Shown here piece after piece: positions 25,645-33,421 of a DNA stretch of 37,787 bases (position 1 is its first letter; every line of letters begins with the position of its first letter). The stretch is from the NCBI GenBank assembly GCA_002314605.1, contig DCGO01000135.1, positions 1,768-39,554 of the forward strand, written 5' to 3'. A model generated the notes under the pieces. That model saw only the letters and a list, made by a program, of their open reading frames with translations, was not told where the DNA came from and did no database searches. This DNA is from Lentisphaeria bacterium UBA1776 (GTDB lineage Bacteria > Verrucomicrobiota > Lentisphaeria > Victivallales > Victivallaceae). A program made the translations under genes and the position numbers.

Positions 25645-25678
25645 AAAACGCTTCGCAGGAGACTGGTGAAGCGTTTTT
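25645..25678. terminator. Bidirectional intrinsic terminator between pgm and fucU
   Basis: AAAACGCTTC pairs with GAAGCGTTTT (10 bp) around a 13-base loop, with T-runs on both strands. It lies between the convergent pgm and fucU genes and can serve both. Confidence 0.85.
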
Positions 25679-25699
25679 GCCGATAAGTTTCTTTCCCGT

Positions 25700-26116
25700 T
25701 CAGATGACCGGGACCACGCCCTTCTGAAGCAGGATGTTGCCGTATTTGCGGGTCTCCCCGGTATGAACGATGGCATAAGCCGTCTTGGCCGCTTCATAAA
25801 AAGCGTAACGCTCAATATAACCCGGTTCCCTCCCCACAATGGAGGCGCAGAGTTTCACATACTCCATATCCAGCGTGTCGCCGGGCACCGCTTCCATCAT
25901 GGCAAAAGGTTTGTCGCAGTAGGAATCCATTTCCCACAGGGGCATGATGCCTCTCAGGAGATCCGGAATCTGCAGACCGTCCATGCGGATGACCCTGGGC
26001 CCCAGGGTGTGAGACGGAAAATGCGCGTCCGAGAGAATGATTTTATCGCCGTGCCCCATTTCACACAGGGTTTTCAGAAGTTCCGGCGACAGCAGGGGAG
26101 AGATACCTTTTAACAT
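25700..26116 (-). CDS. fucU: RbsD/FucU-family sugar mutarotase (FucU-like)
   Basis: A 138-residue protein matching L-fucose mutarotase in length and motifs: MLKGISPLLSPELL at the start, MGHGDKIILSDAHFP (His22 and following acidic residues), and the C-terminal FYEAAKTAYAIVHTGE and YGNILLQKGV. Such enzymes speed alpha/beta anomer exchange of fucose, so that the isomerase receives its preferred form. The ATG at 26116 was chosen; a GTG four codons upstream is also open. GGAG lies 11 bases before the ATG. No fucose isomerase, kinase or aldolase is adjacent; the neighbour is an NAD-dependent sugar epimerase on the same strand. Confidence 0.9.
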   Translation of the reverse strand: MLKGISPLLSPELLKTLCEMGHGDKIILSDAHFPSHTLGPRVIRMDGLQIPDLLRGIMPLWEMDSYCDKPFAMMEAVPGDTLDMEYVKLCASIVGREPGYIERYAFYEAAKTAYAIVHTGETRKYGNILLQKGVVPVI

Positions 26117-26171
26117 GATTATTTCCACTCCGGTTTCAGTTGATGGACCAGATCCTTGTCTTTTTGTTCTT

Positions 26172-26221
26172 CCGGCGGCTCCGGCAGACTGCGGGCCGGA
26201 AACACTTTTCTTTGCCGCCGG
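26172..26221 (-). repeat. Nested inverted repeat in the fucU upstream region
   Basis: CCGGCGGC (26172-26179) and GCCGCCGG (26214-26221) form a perfect 8-bp outer stem. Inside, TCCGGC (26180-26185) and GCCGGA (26195-26200) form a 6-bp inner stem. Neither strand has a following T-run. It could be a structured leader, a REP-like element or an mRNA-stabilising hairpin between the epimerase gene and fucU. The surrounding 26117-26297 holds no convincing gene. Confidence 0.6.
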
Positions 26222-26297
26222 TCATAACGGCTGCATGGAGTTTTTCTGTTGAAATCATACTTTCCGGGAACTTTGCTGCTTCCGACATGATGCCGGA

Positions 26298-27266
26298 CTA
26301 TTGTTTGAGGTACTGCGCTACATCCCGGAGGATGTCTTTCAATGACTTTTCCGGCTGCCAGCCGGTGAGTTGCCGTATGGCGGACGTATTCGGGCGGCGC
26401 CGGCGCATATCTTCAAAACCTTTGGCGTATGCCTGATCATAGGGGATGTATTCAATGGGGGACTGGCTTCCCGTCTCCTCAATGACCGTTCTGGCCAGTT
26501 CCTCAATGGTGATAAGTTCCTGACTGCCGATGTTGTAGATATTGCCGATGCTCCGGTCGTCGGCCAGCAGAAACCGCAGCGCCCGGATTACATCCTGAAC
26601 GTGACAGAAACAGCGGGACTGCTGTCCGTCGCCGTAAACCCGAAGCGGCGTATTGTTCAGAGCGGCGGCAACGAAACGGGGAAGGACCATGCCGTAACTC
26701 CCCGTCTGCCGCGGCCCGACCGTGTTGAAGAAGCGCACGATGGTTCCGGGCAGTCCCTGGTTCTGAACACAGGCCATCAGCAGAAATTCATCCAGCAGCT
26801 TGCTGCATGCGTAGCTCCAGCGTGAAAAATTCGGTGCCCCCAGGTGCAGATCATCGGTTTCGGAAAAGAGATCATTGTCGGATTTGCCGTACACTTCGCT
26901 GGTAGATGCCAGAATAATCCGTTTGCCGTATTTTGTCGCCGGGAACAGGACATTTTCGGTACCTTTCACATTGGTGGAAATCGTCTTCATCGGTTCCCTG
27001 ACCACCAGTTCCACCCCCAGCACGGCGGCCAGATGGACCACCACATCCGCCTGACGGATAAGTTCTTCCAGTTGTTCCGCATCCCGGGTTACATCCAGTT
27101 CCACAATGTTCAGGTCCGGATGATTCCTGACTGCATCCAGATTCCGCTGTTCGCCGGTGGAGAAATTGTCCGCCACCGTTACACGCTCACCATCCGCAAG
27201 CAGCGATTCGGCGAGAAAACTGCCGATAAAGCCGGCTCCACCGGTAATGAGATAGTGTTTTTTCAT
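26298..27266 (-). CDS. NAD-dependent nucleotide-sugar epimerase/dehydratase (extended SDR)
   Basis: A 322-residue extended short-chain dehydrogenase/reductase. The NAD-binding loop is ITGGAGFIGS (7-16), the ribose-binding acidic residue follows VADNFSTG, and the catalytic set is Ser/Thr in ASTSEVYG (120-127) plus YACSK (Tyr152, Lys156). RFFNTVGPRQ and YNIGSQE are typical of UDP-glucose 4-epimerase, UDP-glucuronate decarboxylase and dTDP-glucose dehydratase relatives. It acts on a nucleotide sugar in the cytoplasm for surface glycan synthesis; the exact substrate is not readable. The ATG follows AGGAG and a GAGGG. A near-consensus promoter lies about 50 bases upstream. Confidence 0.9.
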   Translation of the reverse strand: MKKHYLITGGAGFIGSFLAESLLADGERVTVADNFSTGEQRNLDAVRNHPDLNIVELDVTRDAEQLEELIRQADVVVHLAAVLGVELVVREPMKTISTNVKGTENVLFPATKYGKRIILASTSEVYGKSDNDLFSETDDLHLGAPNFSRWSYACSKLLDEFLLMACVQNQGLPGTIVRFFNTVGPRQTGSYGMVLPRFVAAALNNTPLRVYGDGQQSRCFCHVQDVIRALRFLLADDRSIGNIYNIGSQELITIEELARTVIEETGSQSPIEYIPYDQAYAKGFEDMRRRRPNTSAIRQLTGWQPEKSLKDILRDVAQYLKQ

Positions 27267-27317
27267 CCCTCTGAAAACTCCTGTGTCAAACTATGTGTCT
27301 GTGTTGCAACAAGGAAT

Positions 27318-27346
27318 AATATAGCTTGTCCTGCAAGGATTTTCAA
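27318..27346 (-). promoter_or_regulatory. Predicted promoter for the epimerase gene
   Basis: On the minus strand: TTGAAA (27346-27341), a 17-base spacer, TATATT (27323-27318), followed by ATTCC as at the 17428 promoter. Confidence 0.75.
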
Positions 27347-27655
27347 GCCGGAAATTCCGTATGCATGAATTCCTCCGGAGCGTCATGCCGGTCCGGCATG
27401 GGATCTGGTCCGCAGCTTTTCCGCTTTTTTTCTCCTGTCTTGAGTTGAATGGGGACGCCGATGATATGCCGACGGATCCGGTAAAGCCCGCGACTCCGGT
27501 TACGATAATACGGTTCATCATGGGGAGGACAGCCGGGCCTCCGCCGCCGGAAACAACACTTTTTTCCGGACCGCCGCCGTCCGGCGGCATCTGCGGCATT
27601 GCCGTATCATGGGAACGCCGGAAAAACAAGCGGAAACTTTTTTTCATAAAGTGCT
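27347..27655. other. Intergenic stretch with hairpins, no intact gene
   Basis: Between the divergent epimerase and HU promoters. It holds a compact GC hairpin (GCCGCC-GTCC-GGCGGC, near 27579-27594) and a 7-bp stem CCGGAAA/TTTCCGG around AAAGTGTTG on the minus strand nearby. A short epimerase-like peptide trace is listed separately. Neither strand carries an open frame with a ribosome-binding site that I would call a gene. Confidence 0.5.
27459..27521 (-). pseudogene. Possible N-terminal remnant of an SDR epimerase
   Basis: The minus strand encodes MMNRIIVTGVAGFTGSVG, which resembles the start and Gly-rich NAD loop of an SDR epimerase (compare ITGGAGFIGS in the gene just downstream). The resemblance stops after about 20 residues, FTG replaces the usual FIG, and there is no ribosome-binding site. 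It may be a decayed duplicate of the neighbouring gene, or chance. Confidence 0.3.
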
Positions 27656-27683
27656 TTGCATAAATTGATTCTTGGGTTATATT
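27656..27683 (+). promoter_or_regulatory. Predicted promoter for the HU gene
   Basis: TTGCAT (27656-27661), a 16-base spacer, TATATT (27678-27683), about 63 bases before the start codon. Confidence 0.6.
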
Positions 27684-27745
27684 AATGGAACTTGTTCGTT
27701 TCACGATAATTTCAGATAACGTCATCAAGAGAGGAAGTTTATATT

Positions 27746-28042
27746 ATGACGAAACGGGATTTGGTGGTCAAAATCTCCAGGGAAACCGGCATGATTCAGA
27801 GCGATGTCGCCGAAATCGTGCAGAAAACGCTGGACAGTATTTCCGAGGATCTGATCGCCGGGAACACCATTGAGCTGCGGAATTTCGGTGTGTTTGAGAT
27901 CAAGGTCCGGAAGAGTCGCAAGGGCCGCAACCCGAACCGTCCGGCTCACGAAGTGGTGATCCCCGAACGGGCTGTGGTCAAATTCCGCGCCGGCAAAGAG
28001 CTGAAGGAAGCGGTCGAGAAGCTCGATCCCGCAAAGTTCTGA
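27746..28042 (+). CDS. HU/IHF-family DNA-binding protein
   Basis: A 98-residue nucleoid protein. It opens MTKRDLVVKISRETGM, has the helix pair of the HU fold, the conserved IELRNFGVFEIKVRKSRKGRNP segment leading into the DNA-binding arm, and the C-terminal VVKFRAGKELKEAV helix. It binds and bends DNA as a dimer. Both HU and IHF subunits share these traits; the arm residues (GRNPNRPAHEVVIPER) do not settle which. GAGAGGAAG precedes the ATG. It has its own promoter and a terminator-like hairpin after it, so it is probably a single-gene unit. Confidence 0.95.
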   Translation: MTKRDLVVKISRETGMIQSDVAEIVQKTLDSISEDLIAGNTIELRNFGVFEIKVRKSRKGRNPNRPAHEVVIPERAVVKFRAGKELKEAVEKLDPAKF

Positions 28043-28092
28043 AGCACGCGATGAATTTCGGTGTGTTCCATTGATGTTATGATTTTCCCGAG

Positions 28093-28136
28093 GCCGCCGA
28101 CCGGCTGTTGAACCCGGTCCGGCGTCTTTGCTTTTT
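28093..28136 (+). terminator. Terminator-like hairpin after the HU gene
   Basis: GACCGG/CCGGTC (6 bp) with a small bulge extending to GCC/GGC, a 9-base loop, then GTCTTTGCTTTTT. It lies just upstream of the hisS ribosome-binding site, so partial read-through may feed hisS. Confidence 0.55.
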
Positions 28137-28151
28137 CAGGAGATATGCAAG

Positions 28152-29408
28152 ATGGCCAATGCGGCACCGCCGCCCGGAACGGCAGATATATTTCCGGAGG
28201 AATCCCGCCGCTGGCGGAGGCTGGAAGCGGCTGCGGCCGATGTTTTTGCCCGTTATGGATACGGAGAGCTGCGGACGCCGGTTTTTGAGTTCACGGAAGT
28301 CTTTCAGCGGGGGCTGGGAGACGAGACGGAAGTCGTGCAGAAGGAGATGTACACCTTTGAGGACCGGGGCGGCCGCAGTCTTACCCTGCGTCCCGAGGGG
28401 ACCGCAGGGGTCATGCGGGCACTTCTGAACACGGACGTCTTGAACGGGGTGGAGCAGCGGGTCTATTACTGCGGCCCCATGTTCCGGGGGGAACGGCCCT
28501 CCGCCGGACGCAAGCGCCAGTTTCACCAGATCGGGGTGGAGAATGTGGGCCGGGTGGCACCGGAACTGGATGCAGAGTGCATCGCCATGCTGATGCATTT
28601 TCTTGAGGAGATCGGTATTACCGGGGCGGTCCTGAAGATCAATTCCCGGGGCGTCATGGCGGACCGCGGTCCGGCCGGACAGCTTCTGCGGGACTATTTT
28701 GCCGGCCATGTGGCGGAGATGTGCCCGGACTGCAAGACGCGTTTCGAACGCAATCTGTGGCGGATCCTCGACTGCAAGGAAGCCGCCTGCCGCGAGATCG
28801 TGGCGGGGGCACCGGACTATTTTGCCGCCTACAGCGCGGAATCTCAGGAATATTTCGCCCGGGTCCTTGCATCGCTGGATGCTCTCGACGTCAAATATGA
28901 AGTGGACCGCCAGCTGGTCCGCGGATTGGATTATTACGTTCACACGGTGTTTGAGATCACCCACGCCGGGCTGGGGGGGCAGAATGCCATTGCCGGGGGA
29001 GGTCGGTACGAGCTTTTCCTGCCGGAACAGTCCAAACCGGTGCGGGGCGTAGGCTTTGCTGCCGGGATGGAGCGGTTGATGCTGGTACAGGATTCTTTGA
29101 ATACCGGCAAGCCGGAACCGGAGGCTCCTCCGGTTTTTCTGGTGAGTCTGGGGGCGGCGGCCCGGCTGGAAAATCTCAAGCTTGCGGCGGCGTTGCGGCG
29201 GCAGTGTCAGCATGTGGCGCTGGAGGTGGAAGATAAATCCATGAAGGCCCAGATGCGCTCGGCCAACCGGCTGGGGGCCGTGACCGTCGTGATTCGGGGC
29301 GAGGAGGAATTGAACCGCGGCGTTGCGCTGGTGAAGGACATGGCCGGAGGCGACCAGCAGGAAATTGCGATTGACAGTCTCGAAAAATTTCTGACAAAGG
29401 AGAAATAA
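28152..29408 (+). CDS. hisS: Histidyl-tRNA synthetase
   Basis: A 418-residue class II aminoacyl-tRNA synthetase. Motif 2 region YYCGPMFRGERPSAGRKRQF, histidine-specific VRGLDYYVHTVFEI and AGGGRYE (HisA and HisB-type signatures) and motif 3 (RGVGFAAGMERL) are all present. The C-terminal anticodon domain starts near residue 330. The ATG at 28152 follows AGGAG by 9 bases; an upstream in-frame start at 28128 lies before that site. It charges tRNA-His with histidine. It is the first gene of a tight cluster with adk, map and infA, with a 2-base gap to adk. Confidence 0.96.
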   Translation: MANAAPPPGTADIFPEESRRWRRLEAAAADVFARYGYGELRTPVFEFTEVFQRGLGDETEVVQKEMYTFEDRGGRSLTLRPEGTAGVMRALLNTDVLNGVEQRVYYCGPMFRGERPSAGRKRQFHQIGVENVGRVAPELDAECIAMLMHFLEEIGITGAVLKINSRGVMADRGPAGQLLRDYFAGHVAEMCPDCKTRFERNLWRILDCKEAACREIVAGAPDYFAAYSAESQEYFARVLASLDALDVKYEVDRQLVRGLDYYVHTVFEITHAGLGGQNAIAGGGRYELFLPEQSKPVRGVGFAAGMERLMLVQDSLNTGKPEPEAPPVFLVSLGAAARLENLKLAAALRRQCQHVALEVEDKSMKAQMRSANRLGAVTVVIRGEEELNRGVALVKDMAGGDQQEIAIDSLEKFLTKEK

Positions 29409-29410
29409 TC

Positions 29411-30073
29411 ATGGCTGAACTCAAAAAGAAAAATCTGATCTTTTTCGGCGCTCCCGGTGCCGGTAAAGGAACCTTTGCCGGGGCCCTGAAAGAGGTGCAT
29501 CCGGTAGCTCACATCTCCACCGGGGATCTGCTTCGGGACGAGATCAAACGCGACACGGAACTGGGGCGTGCGGCTTCCGGCATCATGAAGGCCGGCAAAC
29601 TGGTTCCCGATGAAATTGTTGCCGGCATGGTCCGTGTCCGGCTTTCGCAGCCGGACTGCAGGAAGGGGTTCATCCTGGACGGGTATCCCCGGACGGTGGC
29701 TCAGGCCGGACTCCTGGATCATGTTCTGAAGGATCTGGGGATGACCCTTGACCGGGTGGTCTATCTGAAGGTCCCGGATGAAGTCATCCTTCAGCGGCTG
29801 ACCGCCCGGGTGAGCTGCAAAAACTGCAAGGCCATCTACAACAAAATTTTCAAGCCGTCCAAAAAGGACGGCGTCTGCGATGTCTGCGGCGGGGAACTCA
29901 TCCAGCGGGCGGACGATTCCCTTGAGACGGCCAAAAGCCGGCTGAAGGTCTTCTACGATCAAACCAGTCCGTTGCTGGCACTCTACCGTGAGCGAGGGAT
30001 GGTCTTTGAGATCACCGAGCTGGAACTGGCCAGGGCCACGAAGCTCATGCTGGATGAGCTGGAGAAGGAATGA
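29411..30073 (+). CDS. adk: Adenylate kinase, zinc-LID type
   Basis: A 220-residue kinase (ATP + AMP to 2 ADP). P-loop GAPGAGKGT (13-21), AMP-site ISTGDLLRDE, DGYPRTVAQA and a long LID with four cysteines (CKNC and CDVC), a zinc-binding LID as in many Gram-positive and some diderm enzymes. The ribosome-binding site AGGAG lies within the end of hisS. The stop overlaps the map start (ATGA). Confidence 0.96.
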   Translation: MAELKKKNLIFFGAPGAGKGTFAGALKEVHPVAHISTGDLLRDEIKRDTELGRAASGIMKAGKLVPDEIVAGMVRVRLSQPDCRKGFILDGYPRTVAQAGLLDHVLKDLGMTLDRVVYLKVPDEVILQRLTARVSCKNCKAIYNKIFKPSKKDGVCDVCGGELIQRADDSLETAKSRLKVFYDQTSPLLALYRERGMVFEITELELARATKLMLDELEKE

Positions 30074-30852
30074 TGCTTGTCCGCCGCAATGCCGTGATCC
30101 ACACGCTGGAAGAGATCGTCCGTATCCGGCGTGCGGCACAGCTGACCGCCGGAGTGCGCGATGAAGTGGCGCGTCTGGCGACAGCAGGGATGACGACCAA
30201 GGAACTGGATGACCTGGCCGGGAGCCTGATCGCCGCCACCGGCGGGGAGAGCGCCTTTCTGGGGTATGCCGGATATCCGGGGAATATCTGTATTTCCGTC
30301 AATGACGAGGTGGTCCACGGCATCGGGCGCCCGGACCGGGTGCTGCTGCCGACGGATATCGTCAGTATTGACCTGGGGGTCCGGATCGACGGAGCCTGCG
30401 GCGACACGGCCGTGACCTTCGGTCTGGGAGCTCCCCTGCCGCCGGCGACGCAGAATCTGCTGGAAGCCACCAGCCGGGCCCTTGCCGCCGGGATCGCGGC
30501 AGCGCTGCCGGGAAATTTCATCCGGGACATCAGTGCCGCAGTGGAGGAAGTGGGACGCAGGGCCCATGTGGGGATCGTGCGGGATTATGTGGGGCACGGC
30601 TGCGGCATCAAGCTTCACGAGCCGCCGGAGGTCCCGAATTTCACCAGTTCCATGCGGGGCCCCAAGCTGGAGCCGGGGATGGTGCTGGCCATTGAACCCA
30701 TGTTCAATCAGGGTACTTACAAGGTGACGACGGACAGGAGCGATCAGTGGACCGTGCGTACCGGCGACGGACTGCCGTCGGCGCATTTCGAGCATATGGT
30801 GTTAATCACAGAAAAGGAACCGGAGATTTTAACGTGGCCAAAGACGATGTGA
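30070..30852 (+). CDS. map: Methionine aminopeptidase, type I
   Basis: A 260-residue metalloprotease removing the initiator Met. The five metal ligands are visible: Asp in VSIDLGV, Asp in CGDTAVTF, His in GHGCGIKLHEPP, Glu in AIEPMF and Glu in AHFEHMV. The gene opens with ATGATG; the first ATG (30070) overlaps the adk stop, the second (30073) has better spacing to GGAG. The 3' end contains the infA start, so the whole hisS-adk-map-infA set is translationally linked. Confidence 0.96.
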   Translation: MMLVRRNAVIHTLEEIVRIRRAAQLTAGVRDEVARLATAGMTTKELDDLAGSLIAATGGESAFLGYAGYPGNICISVNDEVVHGIGRPDRVLLPTDIVSIDLGVRIDGACGDTAVTFGLGAPLPPATQNLLEATSRALAAGIAAALPGNFIRDISAAVEEVGRRAHVGIVRDYVGHGCGIKLHEPPEVPNFTSSMRGPKLEPGMVLAIEPMFNQGTYKVTTDRSDQWTVRTGDGLPSAHFEHMVLITEKEPEILTWPKTM

Positions 30853-31052
30853 TCAGAGTGGAAGGCGTGGTAAAGGAGCTTCTGCCCAATACCATGTTCA
30901 GAGTGGCGCTGGAAAACGGGCATATCATCAATGCCCACATCAGCGGCAAAATGCGGTTGAATTTCATCCGTATTCTGCCCGGTGACTCGGTGACAATGGA
31001 GATGTCCCCGTATGATCTGACCAAGGGCCGGATCGTGTTCCGAAAAAAATAA
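30834..31052 (+). CDS. infA: Translation initiation factor IF-1
   Basis: A 72-residue OB-fold protein read from a GTG start at 30834 that lies inside the end of map (19-base overlap), with GGAG 8 bases upstream. The sequence has the family core: AKDDVIRVEGVVKELLPNTMF, NGHIINAHISGKMR, and SPYDLTKGRI near the C-terminus. It binds the 30S A site during initiation. In many bacteria it is followed by rpmJ and the rpsM operon; here it is followed by acetate kinase instead. Confidence 0.97.
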   Translation: MAKDDVIRVEGVVKELLPNTMFRVALENGHIINAHISGKMRLNFIRILPGDSVTMEMSPYDLTKGRIVFRKK

Positions 31053-31069
31053 GTTCAGTAAACGAAACT

Positions 31070-31090
31070 CCGGCGGGACGATCCTGCCGG
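31070..31090 (+). other. Hairpin between infA and ackA
   Basis: CCGGCGGGA-CGA-TCCTGCCGG: a 9-bp stem with one G-U pair and a 3-base loop, followed by TCCAATTC, so no T-run. It may be a weak terminator or an RNA-processing or attenuation hairpin ahead of ackA. Confidence 0.5.
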
Positions 31091-31111
31091 TCCAATTCAG
31101 GAGAAAAAGTT

Positions 31112-32311
31112 ATGAAAGTACTGGTAGTCAATGCCGGAAGCTCCTCCATGAAGTTCACCTTGTTCGCCATGGAGAACGAAGCTGTACTGGCCAAAGGCGT
31201 TTTTGAGCGTCTCGGGACAGATCGCCCGAACCTCATCTACAAGCGTCCGGACGGGTTCAAATTCGCGCAGGAGATCAAAGTTGCCGACCATGCCGGCGCG
31301 CTGCGGGAGATCTGCGCCAAGCTGGTGGATCCCGAGATCGGTGTGATCAAGAGTCTTTCGGAGATCGCTGCAGTCGGTCACCGGGTCCTCCACGGCGGCG
31401 AAAAGATCACTGCTCCGGTGAAGGTCGATACGGCGGTGAAGGCCGTTATCAGGGAGTGCTTCCCGCTGGGGCCCCTCCACAACCCTGCGAACCTCTCCGG
31501 CATCGAAGCCTGCGAGAAAGAGATGCCCGGCGTTCCCAATGTGGGCGTCTTCGACACGGAATTTCACCAGACCATGCCGCCGGAAGCCTACATGTATGCG
31601 CTTCCCTATGAGTATTACGAGAAGCATCACATCCGCAAGTACGGATTCCACGGCACCAGTCACCGTTATGTGACCATGGCTGCGGCCAACTTTCTCAAGA
31701 AGCCCCAGAAGGACCTTAATATCATCACCTGCCATCTGGGCAACGGCTGCAGCATGGCGGCCATCAAAAACGGCAAGGTCATCGACACCACCATGGGGCT
31801 CACCCCGCTGGAAGGGCTGATGATGGGCACCCGCTGCGGCGATATTGACGCAGCCGCCGTGGTCCGTCTGGCCGAGATGGGCAATTCCCCCAAAGAGATC
31901 GACACCATTCTCAACAAGAAATCCGGTCTTTACGGCATCGGCGACATCCAGTCCGGCGACATGCGGGATATGATCGAAGCCGCGGCCAAGGGCAGTGCCC
32001 GGGCGGATCTGGCCCTCAAGATGTTTGTTCACCGGATCGTGAAGTACATCGGTGCCTACTATGTCCTGACCTCTCCCGAAGCGCTGGTCTTTACCGGCGG
32101 CATCGGCGAGTATTCCTTTGAGATGCGCGGCAAGATCCTGGAACAGCTGGGGGCTCTGGGGATCTATCTGGACGCCAAGGCCAACAACGACTGCTTCGGC
32201 AAGCAGGGGATCATTTCCACCCCGGAGAGCCGCTGGACCGCCATTGTCATGCCGACGGATGAAGAATTGATGATCGCCCGCAGCACCGTGGCGACACTGA
32301 ACCTCAAGTAA
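31112..32311 (+). CDS. ackA: Acetate kinase
   Basis: A 399-residue enzyme (acetyl phosphate + ADP to acetate + ATP), normal length. Motifs: VVNAGSSSMKF, GHRVLHGGEK, FDTEFHQTMP, GFHGTSHRYV, HLGNGCSMAA, GLMMGTRCGDID and FTGGIGEYS. A clear AGGAG precedes the ATG. It is followed 24 bases later by pta, giving the usual fermentative acetate pathway, with substrate-level ATP formation. Confidence 0.97.
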   Translation: MKVLVVNAGSSSMKFTLFAMENEAVLAKGVFERLGTDRPNLIYKRPDGFKFAQEIKVADHAGALREICAKLVDPEIGVIKSLSEIAAVGHRVLHGGEKITAPVKVDTAVKAVIRECFPLGPLHNPANLSGIEACEKEMPGVPNVGVFDTEFHQTMPPEAYMYALPYEYYEKHHIRKYGFHGTSHRYVTMAAANFLKKPQKDLNIITCHLGNGCSMAAIKNGKVIDTTMGLTPLEGLMMGTRCGDIDAAAVVRLAEMGNSPKEIDTILNKKSGLYGIGDIQSGDMRDMIEAAAKGSARADLALKMFVHRIVKYIGAYYVLTSPEALVFTGGIGEYSFEMRGKILEQLGALGIYLDAKANNDCFGKQGIISTPESRWTAIVMPTDEELMIARSTVATLNLK

Positions 32312-32335
32312 TAAAATAAAGAAAAGGAGTCAAAA

Positions 32336-33343
32336 ATGTCTGTACTTCCCCTGTTGTTTGCCCGGGCCAAAGCAGCCGCCAAGACCATCGTCCTTCCTGA
32401 AGGGCAGGACCCCAGAGTCATTTCCGCCGCCTGCAAGGCGCTGGAGCTGGGCGTGGCCAAAAAAGTCATCGTGCTGGGGAGCGAAGCGGAGATTTCCGCC
32501 GCCTCCGCCAAAGCCGGTGTCACCAATCGTACTTTTGAAGCTCTGGACTATCTGCAGAGCCCGCTTTTCCAGCAGTTTGCCGATGAGTTCTGCGTTATGC
32601 GCGCCAAGAAGGGGATGACCCCGGAGAAGGCTGTGGCAACCATGAAGAGCCGTATTTATTTCGGCGCCATGATGGTCCGTCACGATATGGCCGACGGTCT
32701 GGTTGCCGGCAGCATCGCCTCCACGGCGGACATGCTCCGGGCGGCATTCCACTGCATCGGCACGGCGCCGGGGATCAAGAGTGCCAGCAGCACTTTTGTG
32801 ATGGACCTCAAGACGCCGGCGCCGGCGGGGGATGAGTATCTCCTTTTCGCCGACTGCGGCGTGAACCCGAACCCGGATGCTCAGGGGCTGGTGGATATCG
32901 CCACGGCCACGGCCACCACTTACAACTCCCTCTTCGGCAAGCAGCCGAAAGTGGCGTTCCTTTCCTTCTCCTCCAAAGGCAGTGCCGAGAATGAGCTCCT
33001 GGACAAGGTGATCGCCGCCGCTGCGGCCTTCAAGGCCAAAGTCGAGGCTGAAAAGCTGGATATCCTGACCGACGGTGAATTGCAGGCCGATGCGGCTCTT
33101 GTTCCCGGAGTGAATGCCCAGAAGGCTCCTGGGAGCCCCATTGCCGGACAGGCCAACGTGCTGGTCTTCCCGGATCTGAATGCGGGCAACATCGCCTACA
33201 AACTGGTCCAGCGTCTGGCCGGCGCCGGTGCTTACGGCCCGGTGCTGCAGGGACTTGCAAAGCCCTTGAACGATCTTTCCCGCGGCTGTTCCGCCGATGA
33301 TATCGTGGCGGAAATGGCCATTACGGCCTGTCAGGCCAAGTAA
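32336..33343 (+). CDS. pta: Phosphate acetyltransferase (short form)
   Basis: A 335-residue short-form Pta (acetyl-CoA + Pi to acetyl phosphate + CoA), without the long N-terminal regulatory domain of enterobacterial Pta. IVLPEGQDPRV at the start, DGLVAGSIASTADMLRA, and DGELQADAALVP are hallmark segments. AAAGGAG precedes the ATG. It forms an operon with ackA and is followed by a large hairpin. Confidence 0.96.
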   Translation: MSVLPLLFARAKAAAKTIVLPEGQDPRVISAACKALELGVAKKVIVLGSEAEISAASAKAGVTNRTFEALDYLQSPLFQQFADEFCVMRAKKGMTPEKAVATMKSRIYFGAMMVRHDMADGLVAGSIASTADMLRAAFHCIGTAPGIKSASSTFVMDLKTPAPAGDEYLLFADCGVNPNPDAQGLVDIATATATTYNSLFGKQPKVAFLSFSSKGSAENELLDKVIAAAAAFKAKVEAEKLDILTDGELQADAALVPGVNAQKAPGSPIAGQANVLVFPDLNAGNIAYKLVQRLAGAGAYGPVLQGLAKPLNDLSRGCSADDIVAEMAITACQAK

Positions 33344-33364
33344 GTTCGTTCCTCTCTGAAAAGC

Positions 33365-33403
33365 GCGCCGTTTCCCGGTAAGATAATCCACTGGGAACGG
33401 CGC
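33365..33403 (+). terminator. Hairpin after pta
   Basis: GCGCCGTT and AACGGCGC pair, and CCC with GGG extends the stem past a single extra T, around a 16-base loop. The 3' side is AACTTTC, a short T-run. It probably ends or weakens the ackA-pta transcript before the ABC genes. Confidence 0.5.
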
Positions 33404-33421
33404 AACTTTCAGGACAAAAAA

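Noticed and set aside
25645..25678. Hairpin considered as a CRISPR-like or attachment-site repeat
   Set aside because: It is single-copy with T-runs on both sides, as expected for a bidirectional terminator; no integrase or second copy was seen.
26136..26288. Minus-strand 50-codon frame (starting MSEAAKFPES) between the epimerase gene and fucU
   Set aside because: No ribosome-binding site, and its second half is the inverted repeat; the arginine/lysine-rich end looks non-coding.
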